The notes: generated from the letters alone by a model not told the origin. Positions 1 through 15,003 are shown, counted from the first letter of the stretch. The stretch: DNA of 64,000 nt from Chionoecetes opilio (GCA_016584305.1 JACEEZ010006444.1:523501-587500); one strand, 5' to 3'. Translations and numbers: made by a program.

Positions 1-620
1 TCAAATTTCGCTACGCGTTTTTTTTTCGGGCGACGACGACAGCGGTACGACACTCAGTAAATAAACACTAGATGGCGACTCTACTGTTGGTAGCCACTTT
101 GTAGATATTTCTGTAATTTGTTCATTTATAGCCATACTATTACACAGATGAAGACACAAAATGACACAGACTCTCCAGATAGCCCCTTCTGACTTTCCTG
201 AAATCATGGATGTAGAAATGTAAGTATTAACGCCACCACACGTCTGTAAACAGAAAAAAAAGTTGTCCTGGCGACTTAACTGTTATCTACGGTATATGTT
301 ATATGTACCTGTAAAAGTATGTGTATATTAATCACAATGGAAAATGATTAGTAATTTTGTCAATTATTGATTTTCTTTACGAAAGTCAAATGTTTTTGGG
401 TACGAAAAATAGTTAGAAATTACGGTACGGAAATTAATCGTACTAGTACGGTACGATACAAATATTCAGGTACGGAACGGAATTACGGTACTGTATTTAT
501 CTGAGGTACGAATTACGAAAAATATTATCGTACCGCACCGTACTACATGCCCTGCCTGCACGTTGAGCTGTGTCATGTTTATTTTTTCCTTATTTTTCTC
601 CCCTCTATTTTTTCGTCATA
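1..620. other. Intergenic or intronic DNA with a TACGG-rich block
   Basis: No gene is recognisable. From about 370 to 556 the sequence is crowded with variants of TACGG and CGTAC. Read on the minus strand it begins near 556 with CAGGGCATGTAGTACGG. A start of CAGGG followed by a run of GTAC-like words resembles the end of a non-autonomous hAT transposon, but the partner inverted end and an 8-bp target duplication were not found, so this is only a possibility. Confidence 0.3.
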
Positions 621-624
621 AATT

Positions 625-705
625 AAGAACATAAGAACATAAAAAAATAAGGAAGCTACAAGAGGCCATGAAACCTACACGTGGTAGTTCCTGTTCCACT
701 CATTC
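625..705 (+). repeat. Dispersed repeat, copy 1 of 3 (AAGAACATAAG type)
   Basis: An A-rich opening (AAGAACATAAGAACATAA) is followed by AAGGAAGCTACAAGAGGCC and a CCTACACGTGGTAGTTCCTG segment. The same order recurs at 17188-17255 and, shortened, at 23001-23045, so this is an interspersed repeat, probably part of a retroelement. The family was not identified. Confidence 0.65.
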
Positions 706-784
706 CACACGAGCTTGTAAAAATATCTAAAACAAAAATAAAGATATGTATTATTGTAATAGACTTGTACATATTGAAATATAC

Positions 785-864
<80 letters not shown>

Positions 865-878
865 ACACTGTATAATGT
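785..878. repeat. (CA)n microsatellite
   Basis: About 90 bp of uninterrupted CA dinucleotides with ATACATAC at both edges. The open frames through it on both strands are products of the repeat. Confidence 0.97.
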
Positions 879-1298
879 CTTTGTATAACCAGGCTCAATT
901 AATACATAGCACGATGGCATGAACTAGTCCCACACTCATTCAAGAATTATACAATATGTACATAGTAGGGGAGAGGGAAAGGAGGGGAAAAATTGAAACC
1001 TTAACTGAGTTTAAGCGGAGGGAGCACCTGTTTGTGGATGTGACAACAGAGGTCACTTTAAACCAGTTTTGTTTTCATCGTAAGAATGCAGATGAAATAT
1101 TAATTCATTCGCCAGTACTGCAGAACAATAAAATAAAAACAAAAACTATCAATTAATTTCCCAGTCCTACTAAAGAAAGAAAAACAAAAAACTTAAAATG
1201 ATAATAAACAAAAACCAAAATCTGTCAGCAATAATGTCAGGAGTGAAAAAATCATCAACTTGAAAAACGACATATTTTTGAAGTATTCCTTACAATTT

Positions 1299-1320
1299 CA
1301 ACAACAACAACAACAACAAC

Positions 1321-1353
<33 letters not shown>

Positions 1354-1384
1354 CAACAACACAACAACAACAACAACAACAACA
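1299..1384. repeat. (CAA)n microsatellite
   Basis: CAA trinucleotides with occasional CACAA slips. They give poly-Q, poly-N or poly-T on the plus strand and poly-V/L/C on the minus strand; none looks like a gene. Confidence 0.95.
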
Positions 1385-1540
1385 TCAGCAAATATTCCGT
1401 GATCTAAGTTTCCCGACGTATCAAATAGAAAAACCCGATTCTGACAACACACTTTCGTAGGTGTTCTATCAAAACAAACGAAGATAGAAAAAACCAGAAC
1501 AGAAGAAATACTTATAAAATGTGTGTAGGGTCATTTAGAA

Positions 1541-1573
<33 letters not shown>

Positions 1574-1625
1574 GGAGAGGAGGAAGAGGAAGAAGAGGAA
1601 GAAGAAGGAGGAGACGCAGAAGATT
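1541..1625. repeat. (GAT)n followed by GAA/GGA-rich tract
   Basis: About ten GAT units pass directly into a purine-rich GAA/GGA stretch. Simple repeat only. Confidence 0.93.
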
Positions 1626-1689
1626 AATTAACAAGAAAAGTACAATCTCTCCTTCACTACATGCACCACACGCTTCCTGAGGGAATGAA

Positions 1690-2335
1690 GGAGCTTTTTT
1701 TTGTCATTTAGAAACATTTAGAAGAAAAAACGAGAGTAGAGAGAACGTATGTAGCAAGAACGAGCTGGGTTGTGAATGAAAGCTTTTTTTTGTCATTTAG
1801 AAGAAAACGAGCATACAGAGAACGTATGTAGCAAGAACGAGCTGGGTTGTGAATGAAAGCTTTTTTTTGTCATTCAGAAGAAAAAAAACGAGCGTACAGA
1901 GAACGTATGTAGCAAGAACGAGCTGGGTTGTGAATGAAAGCTTTTTTTTGTCATTCAGAAGAAAAAAAACGAGCGTACAGAGAACGTATGTAGCAAGAAC
2001 GAGCTGGGTTGTGAATGAGAGAGCTTTTTTTTATCATTCAGAAGAAGAAAAAAGGAGCGTACATAGAACGTATGTAGCAAGAACGAGCTGGGTTGTGAAT
2101 GAAGGACCTTTTTTTTTGTCATTTAGAAGAAAAAAACGAGCGTACAGAGAACGTATGTAGCAAGAACGAGCTGGGTTGTGAATGAGAGCTTTTTTTTATC
2201 ATTCAGAAGAAGAAAAAAGGAGCGTACATAGAACGTATGTAGCAAGAACGAGCTGGGTTGTGAATGAGAGCTTTTTTTTTCATTTAGAAGAAAAAACAAG
2301 TAGAGAGAACGTATGAAGAGAGAACTAACTGGGTT
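1690..2335. repeat. Minisatellite with 77-84 bp unit, about eight copies
   Basis: The landmark GAGCTGGGTTGTGAATGA recurs at 1762, 1839, 1920, 2001, 2085, 2168 and 2250, giving spacings of 77, 81, 81, 84, 83 and 82 bp. Each unit carries a T-run, then TCATTYAGAAG, an A-run, and GAACGTATGTAGCAAGAACG. Length changes lie mainly in the T and A runs. A decayed last copy ends near 2335. Where spacing is a multiple of three, the plus strand stays open for about 100 codons as a 27-residue protein repeat (1849-2160). There is no other sign that this is translated. Confidence 0.93.
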
Positions 2336-2724
2336 GTCGTCACTTCACACGGGGCGGCAACAAAACCCCTCTCCCTATCTCTCTCTGCACCTCTCCTATT
2401 ATAGAAACACAAACACACTTCTCTGACGCCGAGGCAACACAAATCCGCCTTTCCAGCTGGAGGACCGAAAACACACGCCGTAAATAAAGGGAGAGCGAGG
2501 CCAACACTATCAACAAAGCTAGTCAAGGGATGCACTCGCCTTCAACATGACGGTAACATGTAACAAGGGGATTACCTCTCCATGTTAACCTTCATGACGA
2601 CTTACTGACGTGAATGTGCATGAATGACTCACTAGAAATGCATACAGGACGCGGGTTTGATGTCAAGGTGATCACAAAGGCATATAAGGCAACGAAAGAC
2701 CCCCTACCAAGGGAAGAATACAGA

Positions 2725-2725
<1 letters not shown>
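2336..2725. other. Unique spacer, no gene recognised
   Basis: Mixed-composition sequence between the minisatellite and the AT tract. Open frames are short and without recognisable motifs. Confidence 0.5.
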
Positions 2726-5476
<2,751 letters not shown>

Positions 5477-5555
<79 letters not shown>

Positions 5556-5583
5556 AGAGAGAGAGAGAGAGAGGGGGGGGGGG
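5477..5583. repeat. (AG)n tract with poly-G end, 3' flank of LINE-A
   Basis: AG dinucleotides resume right after the TTTGAC tail of LINE-A and end in a run of about 12 G. With the tract at 3784-3897 it forms an interrupted microsatellite. Confidence 0.95.
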
Positions 5584-5599
5584 GTAAAGGAGGAGAGAG

Positions 5600-5890
5600 C
5601 AGAAGCGGCCAGCCAGCCAGGCACACACACCACCCTGTCTTCAGAAACTTCAAGGCTCCTTACCTGCACACCGCGCGCTGCTCCCACCGCGCCGCCGCCG
5701 CCACCACACCACGCACCGCCCCGCTCCTTGTTTCTTGGAGAACTTATGCACTGCTCGCAACACTAAGTAATAACAAACTATTACCACGCGTACACTGATC
5801 ACCCCCGCGGCTGTCACATGGCTGCGGCGGTGGCTATGTGAGGACATCGCCGCCAGGGTACGCCAGAGGTAGCTACGTGATGCCACACTG
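5600..5890 (-). promoter_or_regulatory. CpG-rich block with a minus-strand splice donor: possible first exon
   Basis: This is the most CpG-rich stretch in the first half of the window (GCGCGC, CCGCCGCCGCC, CCCCCGCGGC). On the minus strand GTGCAG followed by GTAAGGAGCC, with the junction at 5664/5663, is a textbook splice donor. A minus-strand frame is open from 5886 to 5650 but resembles no protein I know, so a 5' untranslated first exon under a CpG-type promoter is the simplest reading. No TATA box was noted. This rests on composition and one splice signal only. Confidence 0.33.
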
Positions 5891-6280
5891 CCCCACTGAC
5901 CCGGTTATTGCAATTTTCTTATGATATACAGTACATTGCATTCGCTTCAGTATCATTCACGTATACGAATCATATGAGTGCTCTGATAAAAAAGAAAGAG
6001 CAGTGATCGTTTACTACGTGTCACTTTATATTGTGTACGAAATTCACGTCTCATGATCTCTGCCAACTATTCTGCTTCGAAAATGTCTCGAACCACTATC
6101 GAAACAATGCTCAAAATGGTCTGAAGCTGCAGGAATAACACAGAATCATATACGAGTCCTTAATAAGAGATGAAATGCGGTAAAGACATAGCAAACTGGG
6201 TTTTGAACATTCACTTGGTACTGGAAACTTCTGGGTGAGTTGCGGCGCTCGAAGCAGTATCGTCCGCTCTGCTTCCCTCC
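5891..6280. other. Unique spacer, no gene recognised
   Basis: Mixed-composition sequence with only short open frames and no motif that I recognise. Confidence 0.5.
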
Positions 6281-6600
6281 CCACCCTCCTCATCCCTTCC
6301 CTCATCCCGCTCCTCCCCATCTTTAGCCTCCCCGTCCACCCCCCATCCCCTACCTCCCTCTCCACCCTTCCCCATCTAGTGCCTACCCCATGATCCATCT
6401 CATACCTCCCTCCCCAATCCTGTGTCTCCCTCATGCTCTCCCGCATCCCCCAACCCTTGCACCTCCTTCCTTTCCCTTCCCCAACGCATTCCCCCCCTGA
6501 AATCCCCCTCGCCTGATCCCCCCACCCCTCCACCTCACGCCACCACCGCCACCCCTCAACCTAACGCCACCACCACCACCACCACCACCACCACTCCCTC
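6280..6600. repeat. C-rich low-complexity stretch ending in (CCA)n
   Basis: CCT/CCC-rich sequence with a (CCA)n run at about 6574-6598. Long open frames on either strand follow from the composition. Confidence 0.85.
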
Positions 6601-6652
6601 ACATTGAAAACTTCCATTCTACACGTGACAACTTGTAACGAAGATATGAACT

Positions 6653-6779
<127 letters not shown>

Positions 6780-6934
6780 ATAAACCGTGCCTTTGGAAAC
6801 AATCATACTGCTACTGTTTTAGTTTTCACAAAATATTGCGAGATAAATTTTAACGCGGCAGAATGTTTCAGGAGGAAGGAAATGTGTTCAGATATATTCA
6901 CTGTTTTTTCCGCGTGTTGGGGGTGTTGGAGCCA

Positions 6935-7671
6935 CACCCTCGCAACACACGCCCTCGCAACACACACCCTCGCAACACACACCCTCGCAACACACACCCT
7001 CACAACACACGCCCTCGCAACACACACCCTCGCAACACACACCCTCGCAACACACACCCTCACAACACACGCCCTCGCAACACACCCTCGCAACACACAC
7101 CCTCGCAACACACACCCTCACAACACACGCCCTCGCAACACACACCCTCGCAACACACACCCTCGCAACACACACCCTCGCAACACACACCCTCACAACA
7201 CACGCCCTTGCAACACACCCCCTCGCAACACACACCCTCGCAACACACACCCTCGCAACACACACCCTCGCAACACACGCCCTCGCAACACACGCCCTCG
7301 CAACACAAGCCCTCGCAACACACACCCTCGCAACACACACCCTCGCAACACACACCCTCGCAACACACAGCCTCGCAACACACACCCTCGCAACACACGC
7401 CCTCGCAACACACACCCTCGCAACACACAGCCTCGCAACACACACCCTCGCAACACACGCCCTCGCAACACACGCCCTCGCAACACACGCCTTCGCAACA
7501 CAAGCCCTCGCAACACACGCCCTTGCAACACACGCCCTCGCAACACAAGCCCTCGCAACACACACCCTCGCAACACACAGCCTCGCAACACACACCCTCG
7601 CAACACACAGCCTCGCAACACACACCCTCGCAACACACGCCCTCGCAACACACACCCTCGCACCACACGCC
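6935..7671. repeat. 15-bp minisatellite, about 48 copies
   Basis: The unit is CACCCTCGCAACACA with variants at one or two positions (CACCC, CGCCC, AAGCC, CAGCC). Because the unit is a multiple of three and lacks stops, several frames stay open for 190-340 codons on both strands, giving five-residue repeats such as TPSQH. This simultaneous openness is an arithmetic effect and not evidence of a gene. Confidence 0.96.
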
Positions 7672-8173
7672 CATAAAAATTCCCTTCACTTTGAGCTCCA
7701 TTAGAAAAACAGAAGAATTTTTCCTCCCACACCGACCACTTCACCGCGTGTGTTTGCTTTGCACTGAACACTTCGCACGGCTTCCCTCGGCGCTAGTCCC
7801 TCGTGAACAAAAATGCAGCCTTGCCTGTGATCCAATTTCACGAAAAGATGAACAAAATTAAGAACGCTACGTGATGACATTGTGTTCTCAGTTGATGCCA
7901 GACTGAGGACAACCTTACGTAGTACATACACTGCTTGTTAACTTCAATCCCTAGATGCTAACTTTACTACAGTAGTGCGCATCAACACTAATTAATTTCC
8001 TTAAGATATCGATGTTTTCTCCGCATTACAATCTGATAAACAAGGGTTCTGCATTGGATGTATGATGTATTGATGGATTAAAGATGTATCCTCCCCTAAA
8101 GCATAAAGCCATATTCAACGACATGGAGGTAGCTTACATTAGTTAAGTAGTATAAGTAACATATAGGGTTTAT
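7672..8173. other. Unique spacer, no gene recognised
   Basis: Ordinary sequence with no recognisable coding or RNA feature. Confidence 0.5.
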
Positions 8174-8467
8174 GGAACTGTCGCCGATAGGAACTCTCGC
8201 CGAAACGCCAACCGAGAACTTTCGCCGACAGTGAAACACTCGCCGACGTGGACATTTTCGGCGACAGTTCCTCTGGTAAAGACCCTTGCTCTAGTTGCTC
8301 GTTCACTAACCTAACCTGGACATTGGTCACCTGGCCAACCTAACCTAACCACATAACCTAACTCAAGATCAAGAACTAGAACTGTCGCCAGAAACAGGAA
8401 CACTCGCCGACGTGCAAAATTGGAACACCCGCCGACGACGGCGAGAATTCTTATCGGTGACAGTTCC
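8174..8467. mobile_element. Inverted-repeat (foldback or MITE-like) element rich in TCGCCG, with embedded AACCT repeats
   Basis: The left end GGAACTGTCGCCGATAGGAA and the right end (reverse complement GGAACTGTCACCGATAAGAA) form a terminal inverted repeat of about 29 bp. Inside, ACTCGCCGACGTG occurs twice and TTTCGGCGACAGTTCC gives further inverted copies. A core of AACCTAACC (TTAGG complement) lies at about 8310-8360. There is no coding capacity. A related GGAACTCTCGCCGACAG lies beside the TTAGG array at 60.23 kb. Confidence 0.7.
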
Positions 8468-8585
8468 AGGTACCGTGTATAGTAGCTCATAATAGTAGTC
8501 GTAGCGATATCTAGTACTGACGATGACATTTATAATTGAAGTACTAATACGTATCAATAACGGTAGTCGCAGTCGTAAATTTATT

Positions 8586-8588
8586 GAT

Positions 8589-8666
<78 letters not shown>

Positions 8667-8706
8667 TAGTAGTATAGTAGTGGTGGTAGCAGTAGTGGTA
8701 GTAGTA

Positions 8707-8789
<83 letters not shown>

Positions 8790-8850
8790 ATTGTGTAGCA
8801 GTAGTAGTAGTACTAATTGTGTAGTAGTAGTAGTAGTAGTAGTAGTAGTA

Positions 8851-8900
<50 letters not shown>

Positions 8901-8915
8901 TAAGTAGTAGTAGAA
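8586..8915. repeat. (TAG)n microsatellite, interrupted
   Basis: About 330 bp of TAG trinucleotides broken by TATAG and TAATTGTGTAG slips. Minus-strand poly-Y and poly-L frames are artefacts. Confidence 0.96.
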
Positions 8916-8950
8916 GAGTTGTGTATGCCCTACTATTTTTGCCATTCATT

Positions 8951-9132
8951 TTAACCTCTTGAGGCCCAGAACATAATTTGCATGGTAATTTGACTACCAT
9001 TAGACAATTTTAATGAATATAAGCAATATTTTATAGGTATGAACCGTTTAGTATCCTTGTCCACTAGCTAATTTGATATATTAAGTTATTTTTCGTAATT
9101 TTATGGCTAACAACAGATGATTTTATATAACA
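8951..9132 (-). mobile_element. TTAA MITE, copy 1 of 5 (truncated)
   Basis: It starts TTAACCTCTTGAGGCCCAGA and follows the minus-strand order of the family: a GTATCCTTGTCCACTAGCTA core, then TTTCGTAATTTTATGGCTAA, then GATTTTATATA. The other terminal inverted repeat is missing after about 9132. Non-coding; see the complete copy at 18179. Confidence 0.85.
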
Positions 9133-9544
9133 ACAACATTATCACACCTGGCGGCACATATCATTAATATTTGCCTCGGCGTCCACTACACCTCGCCACA
9201 CAAAACAACACCCACTATTACAGTATTGAGGCAGCCTGGTTGTAGCTCCTCGTGTGTTCCCGCTCTCCATTCTCTCCTTTACTGTGCAATGGGCTCGGGA
9301 ATAAATCAGGAGTCACACACACTCGCCAGCCACTGTTTTTTTTTTACTATAAATATTCCCATACTATATCCAAGGCCAAAGAAATAGATCGATAGAAATA
9401 TAGATGGGTAGATAGGAAATTTCTATACTGTATATACTTACTATACTATTAATTTTCTTCTTATAGTATTTTTTTCTCTCATCGCCACAGTTTAGACATT
9501 ACCGCAGTGACTTCATTAACACGTTTGTTCAAGATTCAACATGC
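9133..9544. other. Unique spacer, no gene recognised
   Basis: AT-rich ordinary sequence without recognisable genes. Confidence 0.5.
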
Positions 9545-10047
9545 GATTCAAACGTTTTCCAATGCCAATGTTTCGTAGTATTATACATTCTATTCATATT
9601 TCTCCTTTAATAATGTGACGGTATACGTTTTTTTTTTTTTTTCCAATACATTCTCCATATATCCCCTTTAAAAATGTGACACGTTTTTTTTTCTTTTCCC
9701 AATGCTTCTGTTTCGTAGTATTTATTATATAGTATACATTCTACTCCTATATCTCCCTTAATAATTCGACAACGTTTTTTTCTTCCTTATTTTTTAAGAC
9801 TTTTGTTTCGTAGGATTATACATTCTACTCATATATCTCTCCCTTAAAAATGCGACAGTAAGTTCTTTTCTTTTTGTTCCAATGATTCTGTATCGTAGTA
9901 GTAAACATTCTACTCACACCTCTCCGTTAATTACAAATGTGACAGTATATTTTGTCTTCTTCTTTTCAATGCTTTTGTTCCGTCGTATTAAACATGATAC
10001 TAATATATCTTCCTTAATTAATAATGTGACAGTACGGTTTTTTTCAC
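9545..10047. repeat. Degenerate tandem repeat of about 100 bp, about five copies
   Basis: The order 'CAATG..T, TGTTTCGTAGTATTA, TACATTCTACTC, ATATCTCC, TTAATAATGTGACAGTA, T-run' recurs about five times with much point divergence and variable T-runs. An old tandem array; open frames are not conserved between copies. Confidence 0.8.
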
Positions 10048-10149
10048 ATTTTTATTTTGTCGGAAGGAATAAACAGCGTAATGTGTTAAGGTCGCACCCG
10101 CGAGTCGCTATGCGGGTCATTCTAACTGTGTTTTTTTTATCATAGTAAG

Positions 10150-10166
10150 GACACACACACAAAACC

Positions 10167-10211
<45 letters not shown>

Positions 10212-10403
10212 CACACACAAAACACACAAAATATCACATCCAACACACACATCTCCCATCCCTACACCCCCCCCCCCACACACACACATATCACATCCAA
10301 CACACACATCTCCCATACCTACACACACATGCCCCCCCCCCCCACACACAAAATCACATCCACACACACATCTCCCATACCTACACACACATGCCCCCCC
10401 ACA

Positions 10404-10478
<75 letters not shown>

Positions 10479-10495
10479 CACACACACACTCAACC
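10150..10495. repeat. (CA)n compound minisatellite
   Basis: CA dinucleotides alternate with poly-C runs and a repeated segment (CACATCTCCCATACCTACA). Plus-strand and minus-strand open frames are artefacts. Confidence 0.94.
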
Positions 10496-10894
10496 ATATA
10501 GAGCACACAAATTTTTCAAGAGAGGTGCTTCAAAAATATAACACACCCAAAGTGAAATTTAGCACCCTTCATAAACTTTCATAAATCTTTCGTGAAGGGC
10601 TTTTGATAGATTTTCATACACATATTTTTTCTATTTGATGCACTCTACGTACGGTTTACGAGTGGGCTTTTCTCCATTGCTGCAAATACAAATAAAAGAG
10701 AAGCGAGAGAGTGTACATATGGCATAGCTGATTGAAAATATTGGTAGAGAGATGTAGAGGCCGATCCGTGTATTGGAGTACCGCCGATTGTTACTGTGAA
10801 AAAAAGGATAAAATTGAAATATAAAAGACAGCAGTTTGTTGTTTTCTAGTCAGGGGAAATACTCGCATGTGTAATATTGGTGGTAATAGTTGTA
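10496..10894. other. Unique spacer, no gene recognised
   Basis: Ordinary AT-rich sequence between two microsatellites; no coding motif seen. Confidence 0.5.
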
Positions 10895-10953
10895 ACTGGT
10901 GTAGTAGATGTACAGAAATAGTAGAAGTGGTAGTGGTGGTAGTAGTGGTGGTA

Positions 10954-11010
<57 letters not shown>

Positions 11011-11038
11011 TAGTGGTAGTTAGTGGTGGTAGTAGTAT

Positions 11039-11073
<35 letters not shown>

Positions 11074-11136
11074 GTAGTATAGTAGTTTGTAGTAGTAGTA
11101 GTAGTAGTATGGTGGTATAGTAGTAGTAGTAGTAGC

Positions 11137-11188
<52 letters not shown>

Positions 11189-11197
11189 GTAGTATTT

Positions 11198-11232
<35 letters not shown>

Positions 11233-11535
11233 TAAAAGTGGTATTTGGTGGTGATAATAGTAGTAGTATTAGTAGTTAGTAGTAGTAGTAGTTTGTATAC
11301 AGTGTAGTTGGTTTGTAGTACTAGTTAGTAGTAGTAGTAGTAGTAGTAGTACAAGTGTAGTGTAGTTGTACTAGTAGTAGTATTAGTGTAGTAGTGTAGT
11401 ATAGTAGTAGTAAAGGAGAAGTACCCCACACCCCCACCCCCACACCACACAACACCACCCCACCACACACACCCACACACACACACACACACCACACCAC
11501 ACCACCCCCCCCCCCACACACCACCACCACCACAC
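10895..11535. repeat. (GTA)n tract followed by (CA)n/poly-C
   Basis: GTA trinucleotides with GTG and ATTAG interruptions to about 11415, then CACACC and CCCCC runs to 11535. Confidence 0.94.
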
Positions 11536-11568
11536 TTAGATCAGCATGACGTAATATTCATCTACAAA

Positions 11569-11569
<1 letters not shown>

Positions 11570-11603
<34 letters not shown>

Positions 11604-11622
11604 TAATAATAATAATAATAAC
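11570..11622. repeat. (AAT)n microsatellite
   Basis: About 17 AAT units with one interruption. Confidence 0.94.
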
Positions 11623-11935
11623 CCTCCCTGTAACAATGAATACAACGAAGGACAACTTTAACTCGCCAAACTCCAGCCTGCAGTGCGCCTGATAGAATTA
11701 AATTATAAATGATATACGTGAATATAATTGCCTCGGCGTAATTACACGACACACATAAAGCAAGCGAAATTCGTCTCTATAGAACACGACGACACTAAGT
11801 TGACGAGTTTTATATTTTTTTAGGTGTGTATTTTGCGCTTAGTACAATGCGTATGTTTGTGTATTGTGTTTATTTGGGAGTGTTTCTGAGTGTAGTCCAT
11901 AGTGCATGGCTAACTTATATTTCAGTGTCTTAATG
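11623..11935. other. Unique spacer, no gene recognised
   Basis: Short ordinary sequence with no identified feature. Confidence 0.5.
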
Positions 11936-12050
11936 AGAGAAAGAGAGAGAGAGAGAGAGAGAGATAGAGAGAGAGGGGGGGTAGAGAGGGAGTATAGAGA
12001 GAGAGGGAGTAGAGAGAGAGAGGGGGAGAGAGAGGGAGTATAAAGAGGGA

Positions 12051-12121
<71 letters not shown>

Positions 12122-12210
12122 AAAGAGAGAGAGAGAGAGAAACTGGGCGAGAGAGAAGATAGAGTGAGTGAAAGAGAGAGAGAGAGAGGGAGAGAGGGAG
12201 TGAGAGGGAG

Positions 12211-12276
<66 letters not shown>

Positions 12277-12390
12277 TATAAAGAGGGAGTAGAGAGAGAG
12301 AGAAAAAAAAGAGAGAGAGGGAGAGAGGAGTAAGAGAGAGAGTGAAGAGGAGTAGAGAGAGAGAGAGAGAGGAGAGAGAGAAGAGAAGAG

Positions 12391-12427
<37 letters not shown>

Positions 12428-12455
12428 AGGAGAGAGAGAGAGGAGAGAGAGGAGA
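11936..12455. repeat. (AG)n tract, 5' flank of a LINE tail
   Basis: About 520 bp of AG-dominated sequence with GGGAG, GTATAAAG and AGTAAG interruptions. It abuts the LINE-C-like 3' fragment at 12456. Confidence 0.95.
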
Positions 12456-13134
<679 letters not shown>

Positions 13135-13510
13135 AACGATGCATGTCTAAAAACTTTGCATGAAAATTTTCCAGCGACCCATCTCCTGTAATTCCTAGTA
13201 AAGTCTGATTCTGTTCCCCCTTTACTCCCCCCTCCCTGCCTACCCCCTTCCCCTCCCCCTCTCCCCCCTCCCCCTCTCCCCCCTCCCCCCCGCCCCCTCC
13301 ACTCAACTGATGAAGAGTTGGAACAGACCAATGAGAACGTACGAGGAATCACGTGCCATTACAACATTTTAATCACCTTTTTCTATCACGTGCGAATGTT
13401 TTATGGTGGGGGAAAAATTTATTCAAGCTGTGCTCAATATAGTGCCTGTCACTGCGCCTCACTGAGAGACTGTAGGCAGTGATGAAAGGGTGGGGAGTGA
13501 TGGGTTTCTT

Positions 13511-13520
<10 letters not shown>
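13135..13520. other. Spacer with a C-rich stretch
   Basis: A CCCCTCC-rich stretch lies at about 13215-13300; the rest is ordinary. No gene recognised. Confidence 0.5.
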
Positions 13521-13548
<28 letters not shown>

Positions 13549-13601
13549 CTCTCTGTCTCTGTCTCTGTCTCTCTGTCTCTGTCTCTGTCTCTGTCTCTGT
13601 T

Positions 13602-13698
<97 letters not shown>

Positions 13699-13730
13699 CT
13701 CTACTCTCTTGTCTCTGTCTCTCTCTATAT

Positions 13731-13827
<97 letters not shown>

Positions 13828-13844
13828 CTCTCTCGCTCTCTCTC
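13521..13844. repeat. (TC)n tract, 5' flank of LINE-B
   Basis: TC dinucleotides with TGTCTC interruptions, running into LINE-B without a spacer. Confidence 0.96.
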
Positions 13845-13845
13845 A

Positions 13846-14737
13846 GTCCTGGAAACCATCGCCGGTGGGTCTACGTCAGTCCCCGCTGCACCCCACCTTT
13901 ATGTTGACGGCTCCGTGCAGGCAGATGGGAGTGCAGCGTGTGCCATGTTCTCCCCCACCATGGAGCCGCCTGGGGAGGATGAATGGCTCGGCCGTAGGCT
14001 ACCTAACTCATCGAGCTCCACCTTCTGGGAACTTCACGGTATCCTGGATGCAGTAACTACTTATTCAACGAAGAGTGAACGGGGAAATAGTTTGTGACTC
14101 CCAGTCGGCTCTCTACGCCCTCTCCTCGCCAAGACCTAGCTGTGGCCGTGTTGTACGAGACAGACTGTGTCAACTCGCCATCGCCCACGATGCCTCTCTT
14201 GTCGTGTTCTTCGTGTGGACGCCTTCTCACATCGGGCTGGCTGGTAATGACACGGTGGATCGACTTGCCAAGGCGGCCTGTGCGCTGAGCTTGGATGATG
14301 CGAATGCTGTGCCCTCCCTCCGCTACCTTCGAAACAGCATATACTCAGCTGCTCACGCCATGACTGTGCATCGCAGGGACGCAGACAGGGCCACCAGTGT
14401 GTCCATACAGCACCATGACAACTTTCTTCGGTGCAAACACAAGTATCGCCGACATGGGCTCATGGTACGACGGCACAATGTTGTCAGTGCTCGCCTCAGG
14501 TCGGGGTACCGGCCAGTGTGGCAGGTCTCCCAAGCAGAGGACGTACCACACTACTCCTCCTGTAAACTGTGTAACTGTCCCAACGCCAACACCCTTGACC
14601 ACTACTGCCTTCAGTGCCCCACAGTGACAGACTTATTACCACGGGGGCAGAACTTAATTCAGATCTGTACACATTTACTCTCAAATGATAACTTGGAGGT
14701 CCTTCTTGTTTGCCATCCACACTTTGGTGGCTGTTGA
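13846..14737 (+). pseudogene. LINE-B RNase H and C-terminal CCHC region, one frameshift
   Basis: RNase H removes the RNA strand of the RNA-DNA hybrid during reverse transcription. In the first frame the sequence reads LYVDGSVQADGSAA (first catalytic Asp, codon 13906-13908) and STFWELHGILDAV (catalytic Glu near 14029). It then loses frame around 14060-14075. The next frame gives EIVCDSQSALYAL (third acid, near 14096) and WTPSHIGLAGNDTVDRLAK (fourth acid and the conserved GN). All four acids of the DEDD set can be seen. Downstream, CKLCNCPNANTLDHYCLQCP from 14561 is the C-terminal zinc-binding motif. The stop is at 14735-14737. A single frameshift separates it from an intact domain, so the copy is fairly young. 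Confidence 0.88.
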
Positions 14738-14759
14738 TTGTACATATACTTTGTCCCTT

Positions 14760-14818
14760 TGTGTGTGTGTGTGTCTGTGTGTGTGTGTGTGACCGGGTGT
14801 GTGTGTGTGTGTGTGTGT

Positions 14819-14879
<61 letters not shown>

Positions 14880-14905
14880 GTGTATGTGTACGTGCGTGTG
14901 GGTGT
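14760..14905. repeat. (GT)n microsatellite in the 3' UTR of LINE-B
   Basis: GT dinucleotides with short interruptions between the stop codon and the 3' end of LINE-B. Confidence 0.95.
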
Positions 14906-15003
14906 GTTCAGCGTGCCCTGCGAGACACGAGTCCTCTGTAACTATAATCCACGGCCATGCCTGTCACTAGGTCTGTCGCCTTCGGGCGTAATAAATTGAT
15001 TAA

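Noticed and set aside
6935..7671. CRISPR-like array
   Set aside because: The units are contiguous with no unique spacers, and the genome is animal.
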